A program made the position numbers and the translations under genes. A stretch of 64,000 nucleotides of DNA from Paenibacillus radicis (ex Gao et al. 2016) (GTDB lineage Bacteria > Bacillota > Bacilli > Paenibacillales > Paenibacillaceae), in NCBI RefSeq assembly GCF_014641555.1, contig NZ_BMHY01000008.1:129009-193008 (forward strand), written 5' to 3'. Below, piece by piece: positions 15,384 to 23,918 of this stretch (positions are counted from its first letter, which is position 1; each line of letters starts with the position of its first letter). The notes beneath the pieces are model-generated. The model saw only the letters and a list, made by a program, of their open reading frames with translations, made no database searches and was not told the DNA's origin.

Positions 15384-15788
15384 ATGAATGAGATTGCAAG
15401 CAGTAACCGAGTTAGTTGTCCTTGTTGCGGATACTTGACACTAGTAGAAAGAGGGGGCTTTGAAATCTGTTGTTTATGTAAGTGGGAAGATGATGGCCAA
15501 GATGATCCAGATGCAGATGAAGTACGGGGTGGTTCTTTAACTGAGGCAAGGAATAATTTTAAAGTGAATTATACAATGTATAGCGATGAAAGAAACATTC
15601 TGAGTCAGTCAGAAACAGAGATATCGACGAAGAAAGCTCTAATGACTGAATTCGATAAGCTGAAAACGGCTGACGATAATTCAGCTGAACCTATATGGGA
15701 TAAAATCAATTCTCTTGAAGAGGCACTAGCAGATATCGTCTATGAAAGTGCAATACAATATAGTGACAACGTAGAGAAAAATCAATAA
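15384..15788 (+). CDS. CPCC-type cysteine-rich protein
   Basis: A 134-residue protein with the Cys-rich CPCC domain at residues 10-60: SCPCCGYLTL, then FEICCLCKWEDDGQDDPD, which together give a probable zinc-ribbon-like site. The aromatic/acidic stretch ADEVRGGSLTEARNNF is also typical. The C-terminal half is helical and charged. The family is frequent in bacterial genomes beside polymorphic toxin or immunity genes, but no toxin is visible here. Start 15384 (GGTGGAAGT upstream) is used because the earlier ATG lies inside a terminator. Function unknown. Confidence 0.85.
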   Translation: MNEIASSNRVSCPCCGYLTLVERGGFEICCLCKWEDDGQDDPDADEVRGGSLTEARNNFKVNYTMYSDERNILSQSETEISTKKALMTEFDKLKTADDNSAEPIWDKINSLEEALADIVYESAIQYSDNVEKNQ

Positions 15789-15812
15789 ACTTGCTCTAAC
15801 ATGATTGGAAAA

Positions 15813-15851
15813 GTGGAACGCAGGCTGCCAAAGCCAGACGTTCCGTTTTTT
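15813..15851 (+). terminator. Terminator of the CPCC gene
   Basis: GGAACG (15815-15820) and CGTTCC (15839-15844) are the outer arms, GGCT/AGCC the inner arms, followed by a T6 run. Confidence 0.8.
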
Positions 15852-15882
15852 AGCTCATTTAAATTGACAATCGACTTTAGTT

Positions 15883-15932
15883 ACAGTAAGCTGTTTTATA
15901 TACAGTTAACTGTAACTTATGCAGTTTAGTGT
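15883..15932 (+). promoter_or_regulatory. Triple 19-bp-spaced operator before the MerR gene
   Basis: Palindrome-like 12-mers ACAGTAAGCTGT (15883-15894), ACAGTTAACTGT (15902-15913, perfect) and GCAGTTTAGTGT (15921-15932) recur at exactly 19-bp steps. In addition, AGTTACAGT (15879-15887) is the inverse of ACTGTAACT (15909-15917). A TTGACA -35-like hexamer is at 15864-15869. Likely autoregulatory sites for the MerR-type protein encoded 16 bp downstream. Confidence 0.55.
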
Positions 15933-15947
15933 AAACGGAGGTGTGTT

Positions 15948-16364
15948 ATGCAGAGTTATACCGCCAAGCAAGTAGCTGAAGTGCTCCAACAGGATGATCC
16001 ACGTATGAATTTGCGAACGGTGAGGTATTACACACAAATTGGTATGCTGCCACCCCTGGAACTAGTCGGTAATAAAAGGGTATACACGGACAATCACATC
16101 AATTACTTCCGTGCAATTATCACCCTATCAAGAACCGGTGAATCTTTAGCTTCCATTCAAGAAACATTACAGAAGCTTTCAATGGCAGACATTGAAAAAA
16201 TCAGTCAACAGCTAGCTTTATATGAAACAAGCCGAGTGATTGAAAATGAAACGCTGAAAATAACAGATGATGTCATCCTAACGATAAGTCCCCGGATCTC
16301 TGCTGAGTTAAAGCAGAAAGTTATTGATTCCGTCTCACAGGTGTTAAGAGGTGAGAATCAATGA
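15948..16364 (+). CDS. MerR family transcriptional regulator
   Basis: A 138-residue regulator with an N-terminal winged helix (YTAKQVAEVL, LRTVRYYTQIGMLPP, RVYTDNHINYFRAI; residues 3-70) and a C-terminal helical dimerisation tail. It lacks a Cys cluster or an obvious ligand domain, so the signal is unknown. Strong GGAGGTG ribosome site. The stop overlaps the next start (ATGA), and the genes at 16361, 16899 and 17080 continue the operon. Upstream lie three regularly spaced palindromes, probably its own operator. It is shorter than drug-sensing MerR proteins and could regulate only its own operon. Confidence 0.85.
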   Translation: MQSYTAKQVAEVLQQDDPRMNLRTVRYYTQIGMLPPLELVGNKRVYTDNHINYFRAIITLSRTGESLASIQETLQKLSMADIEKISQQLALYETSRVIENETLKITDDVILTISPRISAELKQKVIDSVSQVLRGENQ

Positions 16365-16873
16365 GACTTGATTTTAAGCTAGCTAAATCATTGATGGAGA
16401 ACGAAGAAGGAATGAACCACATATGGATACAGATTTTTAGGGAAGAAGGGTCTGTTTCTCAAACGAACCAAATAGAGATTCAACTTCCGCAAGGAATATA
16501 TCGCTCCTGTAATCTTAATGGTTATGCTGAGAATGCTTGGCAACAAATTGTCCTCGACTCCAAGGATAATGAGGTTATATTTGCAATCTTCACCCAAGAA
16601 GCAATTGCCTGTGGTGATGTGAACATTTCTGTGACTTTGACATCAGGTGAGAAGATGTTGAACCGAGAAATACCTATACGGTTGGTAAATGAAGATGAGA
16701 TGGATTTGGTCGAGATTAATGAACAAGTCACAGAACGAGTGAAACAGCTAACTCGCGCAAAAGATACTTCATCAGGTGAAGATACAAATATCATCCTTAT
16801 TCAACCTAGAGTTCTGGAAATAAGACACAATGATTTCTCTTACCTTGAACAGAAATACCGTGTTGATTGCTAA
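16361..16873 (+). CDS. Hypothetical protein of the MerR operon
   Basis: Not recognised. 170 residues, soluble, no signal peptide. The predicted strands (IWIQIFREEGSV, NQIEIQLPQGIY, VNISVTLTSGEKMLNREIPIRLV) suggest a beta-sandwich in residues 15-110, followed by a charged helix (VTERVKQLTRAKD). It overlaps the MerR gene by 4 bp (ATGA), so translation is probably coupled. The next small gene follows after 25 bp. Conserved coupling to the regulator would suggest a shared function, but nothing in the sequence reveals it. Confidence 0.75.
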   Translation: MRLDFKLAKSLMENEEGMNHIWIQIFREEGSVSQTNQIEIQLPQGIYRSCNLNGYAENAWQQIVLDSKDNEVIFAIFTQEAIACGDVNISVTLTSGEKMLNREIPIRLVNEDEMDLVEINEQVTERVKQLTRAKDTSSGEDTNIILIQPRVLEIRHNDFSYLEQKYRVDC

Positions 16874-16898
16874 GAAATCAGTTGGAGGCGGTAGATTC

Positions 16899-17072
16899 GT
16901 GGATAATGAGCAAATTGAATATACGGTAGAATATCAAGATAATTACGGTGTAATGTACTTCGAAAATGTGAAGGCAAATAACGTTGCCGAAGCAAAGATG
17001 CAGATTAGTCAAAGACTCCCTGACGTGGTTATTAGGGCGATTACGGTAGTGTCAAAAGAAAATGGAGAATAA
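16899..17072 (+). CDS. Small hypothetical protein, about 57 residues
   Basis: Not recognised. The GTG at 16899 has a GGAGG site 11 bp upstream and is preferred over an in-frame ATG at 16830 that would overlap the preceding gene by 44 bp. The product is acidic, with a strand-rich start (EQIEYTVEYQDNYGVMYFENV) and a helix AEAKMQISQRLPD, resembling a small stand-alone alpha/beta domain. It overlaps the following GNAT frame by up to 11 bp, consistent with one operon from the MerR gene at 15948. Confidence 0.6.
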   Translation: MDNEQIEYTVEYQDNYGVMYFENVKANNVAEAKMQISQRLPDVVIRAITVVSKENGE

Positions 17073-17079
17073 ACAGCCT

Positions 17080-17619
17080 ATGAATATTTTCAATAAGATT
17101 ACTACAGATCGGTTAATCATCCGAACACTTGAAATGGCAGACCGGGATGCCTTTTATAATTATCGTTCGATGCCTGAGGTCTACAAGTATCAATCCTGGA
17201 AACCAGAGAACATTGGCGACAGTGAAGCGTTTATCCTTGCGAATATGGCTGTTGTCCCAAATACAAGTGATACATGGCTGCAAGTAGCTGTCTGCCTGAA
17301 GGATGGTCCGCTTATCGGTGATATCGGCATTCATTTTATGGAAGATGATTTTCAGGCTGAAGTAGGCTATACCTTCGCTCCAGATTTCCAAGGCAAGGGG
17401 TATGCCTCCGAGGGAGTTCGGGCTGTGATCGATTACTTGTTTGCCGGACTTGGGAAACATCGAATTACAGGCTCAGTAGATCCGGACAATATGAAGTCGA
17501 TAAGACTGCTTGAAAATCTGGGCTTTAGAAAAGAAGCTCATTTTATTAAAAGCTATCGAATGAAAGATCAGTGGTATGATGATTGCGTTTATGCTATTTT
17601 GGCAGAAGAGTGGAAGTGA
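17080..17619 (+). CDS. GNAT family N-acetyltransferase (RimJ-like)
   Basis: A 179-residue acetyltransferase of the RimJ/RimL type that transfers acetyl from acetyl-CoA to an amine, often a protein N-terminus, amino acid or antibiotic. Seen: the N-terminal ITTDRLIIRTLEMADRDAF, motif A with the CoA loop FAPDFQGKGYASEGVRAVIDYLF (Q/G-x-G-x-G/A), and motif B HRITGSVDPDNMKSIRLLENLGFRKEAHF. The ATG at 17080 is chosen with GGAG 12 bp upstream; an earlier ATG at 17062 would add six residues. It is the last gene of the MerR operon, before a terminator. The substrate is unknown. Confidence 0.88.
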   Translation: MNIFNKITTDRLIIRTLEMADRDAFYNYRSMPEVYKYQSWKPENIGDSEAFILANMAVVPNTSDTWLQVAVCLKDGPLIGDIGIHFMEDDFQAEVGYTFAPDFQGKGYASEGVRAVIDYLFAGLGKHRITGSVDPDNMKSIRLLENLGFRKEAHFIKSYRMKDQWYDDCVYAILAEEWK

Positions 17620-17626
17620 TCGATGT

Positions 17627-17674
17627 GAAAATAACCCTCAATTTCGTCTAACGGCGGGATGAGGGTTATTTTTA
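17627..17674 (+). terminator. Terminator of the MerR-GNAT operon
   Basis: The arms AATAACCCTCA (ends at 17640) and TGAGGGTTATT (17660-17670) are complementary, with a 19-nt loop and a T-run. Confidence 0.85.
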
Positions 17675-17846
17675 TATCCTTCCGATAGGAAGGGTGCTGC
17701 AAGAGAAACTTTATTAAAAGAATATTTTTTGAGTCGTTACTCTTGTTATGAGCAGGAATTCTCTTTTATCTTGTCGAATCTTTGTCGAATGATGCTATAA
17801 ATTTACATTTTCGAGTTTTTTACAATTGAAAGCGAGGCTAATAAAG

Positions 17847-20800
17847 ATGTATCCATTAATGAAAGAGTTCCCGAGGAAAATGACAGCTTTCATCCTGGTA
17901 CTGATTTTGGTGTTGTCTTATTTTCCGGTATATCCTGCTGAAGCTGCTCCCCTTGGAACAGTGACGTTTACGTCAGCAGCGGGATTTAGCGGCAGTACGA
18001 TTACTGCGGGACAGGGAGGCTCAACTGCGATTCCAGGCATGACGCTGCAAATTATAAGCGGTGATGGATACGACTGGACTTATGAACAGCCTTATTCAAG
18101 GTACGCTGTCGCTGCAGGTTATGACGATAACCTTTCTGCTAGTTTGATGACGATAAAAAGCAGTAATCCTGCCACCAATTTTGATTTTCAGTCTTTTTTT
18201 GTAGCCGATTCGGGTGGTGGACCTATTACAGTAACCGGGTATGATAATGGTATTTCTACCGGATCGGTAAATCTGGATACGACTCAAAACGACTATGAGA
18301 ATACGTTCTCTCAGAGCAACGGGTTGACGGCATCAATATTTCAAAATGTCGATGAGATCCGCATTACTCCTCAAAATGAGGATATGTGGATTGCCCTAAA
18401 TGATATACAAATCGGGAGTCCTATTCCTGTGGCACCATTGATTACAAGTCAGCCAAGCAATTCGACGATTTCTGCAGGCGCAAATACGACGTTCTCAGTG
18501 ACAGCAACGAATGCGACGGGATACCAGTGGCAGGTAAATCAAGGAGCCGGCTTTACGAATATTGCGAATGGCGCATCGTACAGCGGAGCGACGACAGCAA
18601 CACTCACGATTACGGGAGCAACCGCAGGAATGAATGGCTACCAGTATCGTGTGGTTGCAACCGGAGATGCAACACCTAACGCCTTATCAAACAGCGTGAC
18701 GCTAACGGTGAACTCGCCGCCGTCGATTACGGCGCAGCCAAGCAGCTCGACGATCTCTGCAGGTGCAAATACGACGTTCGCAGTGACAGCATCGAATGCG
18801 ACGGGATACCAGTGGCAGGTAAATCAAGGAGCGGGTTTTATGAATATTGCGAATGTCGCTCCGTATAGCGGAGCGACGACAGCAACACTGACGATTACGG
18901 GAGCAACCGCAGGAATGAACGGCTACCAGTATCGTGTAGTTGTCACCGGAGCGGCAACACCTAATGCGGTATCGAACAGCGCGACGCTAACGGTGAACTT
19001 GCCGCCGTCGATTACGGCGCAGCCAAGCAGCTCGGCGATTTCTACAGGTGCAAATACGACGTTCGCAGTGACAGCAACAAATGCGACTGGATACCAATGG
19101 CAAGTGGATCAAGGAGCGGGCTTTATGAATATTGCGAATGGCGCGCCATACAGCGGAGCCACAACGGCAACACTGACGATTACAGGAGCAACCGCAGGAA
19201 TGAACGGCTACCTATATCGTGTAGTTGTTACTGGAGCGGCAACACCTAACGCAGTGTCGAACAACGCGGCTCTTACGGTAAATTCGCCGCCTTCGATAAC
19301 GTCGCAGCCAAGTAGCTCGACGATTTCAACAGGCGGAAACACGGCTTTTTCAGTGACAGCAACGAATGCAACTGGATACCAATGGCAAGTGGATCAAGGA
19401 GCGGGCTTTATGAATATTGCGAATGGCGCGCCATACAGCGGAGCCACAACGGCAACACTGACGATTACAGGAGCAACCGCAGGAATGAACGGCTACCTAT
19501 ATCGCGTAGTTGTTACTGGAGCGGCAACACCTAACGCAGTGTCGAACAACGCGGCTCTTACGGTAAATTCGCCGCCGTCGATAACGTCGCAGCCAAGCAG
19601 CTCGACGATTTCAGCAGGCGGAAACACGGCTTTTTCAGTGACAGCAACCAATGCGACTGGATACCAATGGCAAGTGGATCAAGGAGCGGGCTTTACAAAT
19701 ATTACGAATGGCGCACAATATGGCGGAGCAACGACAGCGACGCTGACGATCACGGGAGCAACGGCAGGAATGAACGGTTATGTGTATCGTGTTATTGCTA
19801 CTGGAGTTGCAACACCTGCTGCGGTGTCGAACAGTGTGATGCTAACGGTGAACTCACCGCCGTCGATAACGTCGCAGCCAAGCAACTCGACGATTACCGC
19901 GGGAGGCAACACGACCTTCTCGGTATCGGCAGCGAATGTTACGGGTTACCAATGGCAGGTGGATCAAGGAGCGGGCTTTACGAATATTTCGAATGGTGCT
20001 CCATACAGCGGAGCAACGACAGCAACGCTGACGATAACCGGAGCAAGCGCAGGAATGAGCGGTTATCTGTATCGCGTAGTAGTTACTGGAGCAGCAACAC
20101 CAGCTGCAACGTCAAACAATGCGGTGCTAACGGTGAACACGCCGCCATCAATTACGAGTCAGCCAAGCAGCTCGACGATTTCAGCAGGCGGAAACACGGC
20201 TTTTTCAGTGACAGCAACCAATGCGACTGGTTACCAATGGCAGGTGGATGAAGGAGCGGGCTTTACGAATATTTCGAACGGTGCTCCATATAGCGGAGCA
20301 ACGACAGCGACGCTGACGATCACGGGAGCAACGGCAGGAATGAACGGCTACCTGTATCGTGTAGTAGTTACTGGAGCAGCAACACCAACTGCAACGTCAA
20401 ACAATGCGGTGCTAACGGTGAACACGCCGCCATCAATTACGTCGCAGCCAAGCAACTCGACGATTACCGCGGGAGCAAACACAACCTTCTCGGTATCGGC
20501 AGCAAATGCTACCGGTTACCAATGGCAGGTGGATGAAGGAGCGGGCTTTACGAATATTTCAAACGGTGCTTCATATAGCGGAGCAACGACAGCAACGCTG
20601 ACAATCACGGGAGCAACGGCAGGAATGAACGGTTATGTGTATCGTGTTATTGCTACTGGAGTTGCAGCACCTGCTGCGGTGTCGAACAGTGCGACGCTAA
20701 CGGTGAACACGCCGCCGTCGATAACGTCGCAGCCAAGCAACTCGACGATATCAGCAGGTGCGAACACGACGTTCTCAGTGACAGCAACGAATGCGACTGG

Positions 20801-22847
20801 ATATCAGTGGCAGGTGGATGAAGGAGCGGGCTTTACGAATATTGCGAATGGCGCACCGTACAGCGGAGCGACAACGGCAACGCTGACGATTACGGGAGCA
20901 ACGGCAGGAATGAACGGCTACCTGTATCGTGTAGTTGCAACCGGAGCAGCAACACCTAACGCGGTGTCAAACAGCGCGACGCTTACGGTAAACACGGTGC
21001 CTGATGCGCCGATAGTTACAAGTATCGTTGCAGGAGATAAGCAAGTTCATCTCGTATGGAATTCCGTAGCTGATTCGACCGGATATAAAATCTATCAGAG
21101 TGATATTTCCGGCGCTTATGGAGCTGAAGTTGCTACTGTTGGTCACTCGGTTCAACAAAAGGACATTACCGGATTAACAAATGGAACAACTTATTATTTT
21201 ATAGTGAAAGCAGTCAATTCGGTAGGAGACAGCGATACTTCTAATGAAGTGAGCGCAAAACCAGTGTCGGTTCCTGCAGCACCAACGAATATAACGGCGG
21301 TCGCCGGTGACGGGCAAGCAACGATTACATTCCAAGCCCCAGCTAATAATGGCGGTAGTGCCATTACGGGTTATGAAGTTACGGCTTCTCCCGGAAATAC
21401 AGTAATAACGGGTACTGCAAGTCCGATTACGTTCACGGGCTTGAGCAATGGGACAGTTTATACGTTTACCGTAAAGGCTATTAACGAGGCTGGTAGCGGG
21501 GCAGCATCCGGTGAATCCAATGCCGTCACTCCGAAAGTGCCGTCCAACAATAGCAATAGCGGCAGCTCAGGTCCATCGGCTCCGGTAAGTGATGATCAGG
21601 ATATCGATGCATCTGTTAATGGCAAGGGAGAGCGTATCGGAACAGCGACAACGAAGAAAGTAAACGGGCAAACCGTAACCACAGTTGCTATCGATCAGAA
21701 AAAATTGCAAGCCAGACTCGAGTCAGAAGGCATAAAAGCACGAATGATTATTCGTCTTAATGCGAAACCGGATGTCTTTAATATCGAGCTGAATGGTCAA
21801 ATGATCAAAGATATGGAGAGTAAACGGGGTACTATTGAGATTCAAACAACGGCTTCCAGTTATGTACTTGATGCTGAACAAATTGATTTGGATGCCTTAT
21901 CCGAGAGACTTGGAAAGCCATCGGCTTTGCAAGACGTGAAAATACGGATTGAAATCGCTGCGCCAACAACGGAAACAATGAGAATCGTGGACATTGCGGC
22001 AGCCAAAGAAAATTTTAAACTTGTCGTACCACCTGTTAACTTTACGATCAAAGCCGAATATGCAGGCTCAATTGTTGAAGTATCCAAGTTTAACACTTAT
22101 GTAGAGCGTTCCATTGCTCTGCCGAATGGAGTAGACGGCAGCAAAATTACAACAGGCGTTGTTATTGAGGCCGATGGTTCAGTTCGGCACGTGCCGACTA
22201 AAGTTATCACAAAGGAAAGCAAACACTATGCCGTAATTAACAGCCTTACCAACAGCACATATGCGGTTATCTGGCATCCGCTTGAATTTCAAGATGTAGC
22301 GAACCATTGGGCTAAAAATGCAGTCAATAATATGGGATCGCGTATGGTCATTGATGGTGTAGGGGATGGAAAGTTTAATCCAGATCGGGATATTACACGC
22401 GCCGAATTTACAGCTATATTGGTTCGGGGATTGGGATTAAAGCTGGAAAGTGAAGTAAGCTCCTTTTCGGATGTGAATGCGTCAGCCTGGTATAGCAGCG
22501 CAATTAATACGGCATATGCTTATAAGCTGATTAACGGTTTTGAAGACGGAACCTTCCGTCCTGACGACAAAATCACGCGTGAAGAAGCGACGGTTATCAT
22601 CGCAAAAGCGATGCAGATTACAGGGTTGAAGCAGAAGCTAAACACGACATCAATAGAAGAAAGCTTGCGTGCATTCACGGATCGAAGCGAAGCTTCAGAA
22701 TGGGCGAGAAGCAGCATCGCTGATAGCTTGCAAGCGGTTATAATTACCGGCAGAAGCGCTACGGTGCTCGCTCCAAAAGCTCTCATAACAAGAGCTGAGG
22801 TAGCTGTTATTATAGAACGTTTGCTTCAAAAATCAGATCTGATATAG
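17847..22847 (+). CDS. Giant SLH-anchored protein with nine Ig-like repeats and two FN3 domains
   Basis: A 1666-residue secreted protein, probably a surface fibre held to the wall by S-layer-homology domains. Order: signal peptide (FILVLILVLSYFPVYPAEAA), an N-terminal globular domain (about 30-195, GTVTFTSAAGFSGSTITAG), nine tandem 95-residue Ig-like repeats (about 196-1050; ITSQPSNSTISAG ... YQWQVDQGAGF ... LTVN), two fibronectin type III domains (about 1051-1230), a Ser/Gly linker, a conserved 240-residue pre-SLH module, and three SLH motifs (about 1480-1666; FQDVANHWAKNAVNNM, TRAEFTAILVRGLGL, ITREEATVIIAKAM). ATG 17847 has GCGAGG upstream; a TTG at 17826 is possible. No catalytic domain is seen, so a structural or adhesive role is inferred. 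Confidence 0.9.
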   Translation: MYPLMKEFPRKMTAFILVLILVLSYFPVYPAEAAPLGTVTFTSAAGFSGSTITAGQGGSTAIPGMTLQIISGDGYDWTYEQPYSRYAVAAGYDDNLSASLMTIKSSNPATNFDFQSFFVADSGGGPITVTGYDNGISTGSVNLDTTQNDYENTFSQSNGLTASIFQNVDEIRITPQNEDMWIALNDIQIGSPIPVAPLITSQPSNSTISAGANTTFSVTATNATGYQWQVNQGAGFTNIANGASYSGATTATLTITGATAGMNGYQYRVVATGDATPNALSNSVTLTVNSPPSITAQPSSSTISAGANTTFAVTASNATGYQWQVNQGAGFMNIANVAPYSGATTATLTITGATAGMNGYQYRVVVTGAATPNAVSNSATLTVNLPPSITAQPSSSAISTGANTTFAVTATNATGYQWQVDQGAGFMNIANGAPYSGATTATLTITGATAGMNGYLYRVVVTGAATPNAVSNNAALTVNSPPSITSQPSSSTISTGGNTAFSVTATNATGYQWQVDQGAGFMNIANGAPYSGATTATLTITGATAGMNGYLYRVVVTGAATPNAVSNNAALTVNSPPSITSQPSSSTISAGGNTAFSVTATNATGYQWQVDQGAGFTNITNGAQYGGATTATLTITGATAGMNGYVYRVIATGVATPAAVSNSVMLTVNSPPSITSQPSNSTITAGGNTTFSVSAANVTGYQWQVDQGAGFTNISNGAPYSGATTATLTITGASAGMSGYLYRVVVTGAATPAATSNNAVLTVNTPPSITSQPSSSTISAGGNTAFSVTATNATGYQWQVDEGAGFTNISNGAPYSGATTATLTITGATAGMNGYLYRVVVTGAATPTATSNNAVLTVNTPPSITSQPSNSTITAGANTTFSVSAANATGYQWQVDEGAGFTNISNGASYSGATTATLTITGATAGMNGYVYRVIATGVAAPAAVSNSATLTVNTPPSITSQPSNSTISAGANTTFSVTATNATGYQWQVDEGAGFTNIANGAPYSGATTATLTITGATAGMNGYLYRVVATGAATPNAVSNSATLTVNTVPDAPIVTSIVAGDKQVHLVWNSVADSTGYKIYQSDISGAYGAEVATVGHSVQQKDITGLTNGTTYYFIVKAVNSVGDSDTSNEVSAKPVSVPAAPTNITAVAGDGQATITFQAPANNGGSAITGYEVTASPGNTVITGTASPITFTGLSNGTVYTFTVKAINEAGSGAASGESNAVTPKVPSNNSNSGSSGPSAPVSDDQDIDASVNGKGERIGTATTKKVNGQTVTTVAIDQKKLQARLESEGIKARMIIRLNAKPDVFNIELNGQMIKDMESKRGTIEIQTTASSYVLDAEQIDLDALSERLGKPSALQDVKIRIEIAAPTTETMRIVDIAAAKENFKLVVPPVNFTIKAEYAGSIVEVSKFNTYVERSIALPNGVDGSKITTGVVIEADGSVRHVPTKVITKESKHYAVINSLTNSTYAVIWHPLEFQDVANHWAKNAVNNMGSRMVIDGVGDGKFNPDRDITRAEFTAILVRGLGLKLESEVSSFSDVNASAWYSSAINTAYAYKLINGFEDGTFRPDDKITREEATVIIAKAMQITGLKQKLNTTSIEESLRAFTDRSEASEWARSSIADSLQAVIITGRSATVLAPKALITRAEVAVIIERLLQKSDLI
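18432..20996 (+). repeat. Nine tandem 285-bp coding repeats
   Basis: Nine in-frame units of about 285 bp (95 codons) with high DNA identity. The third and fourth units are identical over about 200 bp (19086-19290 versus 19371-19575) except for one base (CGT/CGC), showing recent duplication or gene conversion. Confidence 0.9.
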
Positions 22848-22866
22848 TTTATACAAAATGAAGGAG

Positions 22867-22914
22867 GTTGCCCGTAAAAAGCACATTTGCTTAGTCGGGT
22901 AACTTTCTTTTTTT
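22867..22914 (+). terminator. Terminator of the SLH gene
   Basis: GTTGCCCG (22867-22874) pairs with CGGGTAAC (22896-22903), one G-U, followed by TTTCTTTTTTT. Confidence 0.82.
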
Positions 22915-22955
22915 AAAGAGACTAGCGAAGGCCCATTCTAGAGGAGGCAGGCGGC

Positions 22956-23378
22956 ATGTTCATCGTAAACGTAGAAGGTGCAGTCATTCGAGAAGATAAG
23001 TGGCTTGTCATTACACGTAGTATGAAAGAAGAGCATGCGGGAGGAACGCTTTCTCTTGTTGGAGGGAAAGTAGAGGTTGAAGGGAACGGACTAGAAATAC
23101 TAGAACAGACTGTAAAGCGAGAGCTGTACGAAGAGGTCGGTATCGAAATAAAAGATACAGTTACTTTTGTATACAGCTCTTCGTTTGTGACAGAGGATGG
23201 AAACAACGTTATAAATATGGTTTTCCTATGCGAATATGATAGAGGCACTGCACATAGCAAGAGTCCCGATGAGGTGGAAGCCGTTCATTGGATGACCTTT
23301 GATGAAATCATGAATCATCCCCTAGCGCCACCTTGGACAAAAGAAAGCATAAGAAGAGCGGCGTTGATCGTTACATAA
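22956..23378 (+). CDS. NUDIX hydrolase
   Basis: A 140-residue pyrophosphohydrolase of the Nudix superfamily, cleaving nucleoside diphosphates linked to X. The Nudix box spans GGKVEVEGNGLEILEQTVKR followed by ELYEEVGI (residues 36-63), with a short insertion relative to the consensus but with the catalytic REL-x-EE-x-G intact. The end of the fold is DEVEAVHWMTFDEIMNHPL. ATG 22956 has GGAGGCAGG upstream. It stands alone, with a terminator before and after. The substrate is unknown. Confidence 0.9.
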   Translation: MFIVNVEGAVIREDKWLVITRSMKEEHAGGTLSLVGGKVEVEGNGLEILEQTVKRELYEEVGIEIKDTVTFVYSSSFVTEDGNNVINMVFLCEYDRGTAHSKSPDEVEAVHWMTFDEIMNHPLAPPWTKESIRRAALIVT

Positions 23379-23401
23379 CGACAAGCACCAATATGAAAAG
23401 T

Positions 23402-23433
23402 AAAGGTAGTGGCTGTATTGCCACTGCTTTTTT
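23402..23433 (+). terminator. Terminator of the NUDIX gene
   Basis: GTAGTGGC (23406-23413) pairs with GCCACTGC (23420-23427), one G-U, extended by AAAG/TTTT, followed by T6. Confidence 0.8.
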
Positions 23434-23504
23434 GTATTGAATCCAAAGGAAAACCATGGGAATTGTGGAATATATCTATAAAACCAGTAAACGGAGGTGT
23501 TCTA

Positions 23505-23894
23505 ATGGTAAAACGATATTTATATTACTTTGGATGGACGGTTGGATTTTTCTGCGTGCTGTATCTAGCAAACAGGTCTTTTCAGTACTTTGATACGAGA
23601 TATGAAGCAACATTCAATCTTCCTTATAACTTATGGATCTGGGGTACCATTCCTATTTTAGCGGGTATCTATTTTTCTTTTTACAAAGGTATTCCAAAAG
23701 GTGTTGCAATAAACTCTTCTCAGCTTGTTATACTTATTTTAAGCTTTATAGTCTCGATCTACCCTTTTCTAACCTTTTACTTAGGAGTGCCTGTTGTACC
23801 GTTTGTTTTTATTGGATTATATAGTTACTATGGATATTTTCTTGTTTCTTTTTTATTTGGTTTTTCTCTCTCCAACACTTTTTTGAAATGGTGA
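23505..23894 (+). CDS. Small polytopic membrane protein, unknown function
   Basis: Not recognised. 129 residues with four predicted transmembrane helices: about 5-23 (YLYYFGWTVGFFCVLYLA), 43-61 (LWIWGTIPILAGIYFSF), 71-93 (SQLVILILSFIVSIYPFLTF) and 97-120 (PVVPFVFIGLYSYYGYFLVS). ATG 23505 is chosen because GGAGGTG is 8 bp upstream. Aromatic-rich with few charges; it resembles small DUF-type integral membrane proteins. The next gene starts 25 bp later, so the two may be co-transcribed. Confidence 0.75.
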   Translation: MVKRYLYYFGWTVGFFCVLYLANRSFQYFDTRYEATFNLPYNLWIWGTIPILAGIYFSFYKGIPKGVAINSSQLVILILSFIVSIYPFLTFYLGVPVVPFVFIGLYSYYGYFLVSFLFGFSLSNTFLKW

Positions 23895-23918
23895 TTTTGC
23901 AAAATTCGAGGTGATCTG

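Noticed and set aside
17826-17846. TTG start for the giant SLH protein
   Set aside because: The ATG at 17847 has a better spaced ribosome site; the TTG would only add seven residues before the signal peptide.
19667-20251. A 194-codon plus-strand frame inside the SLH gene
   Set aside because: It is an alternative reading of the 285-bp repeats; the SLH frame covers the same DNA without interruption.
18432-20996. CRISPR-like regular repeats
   Set aside because: Units are 285 bp, coding and contiguous without spacers; they are protein repeats.
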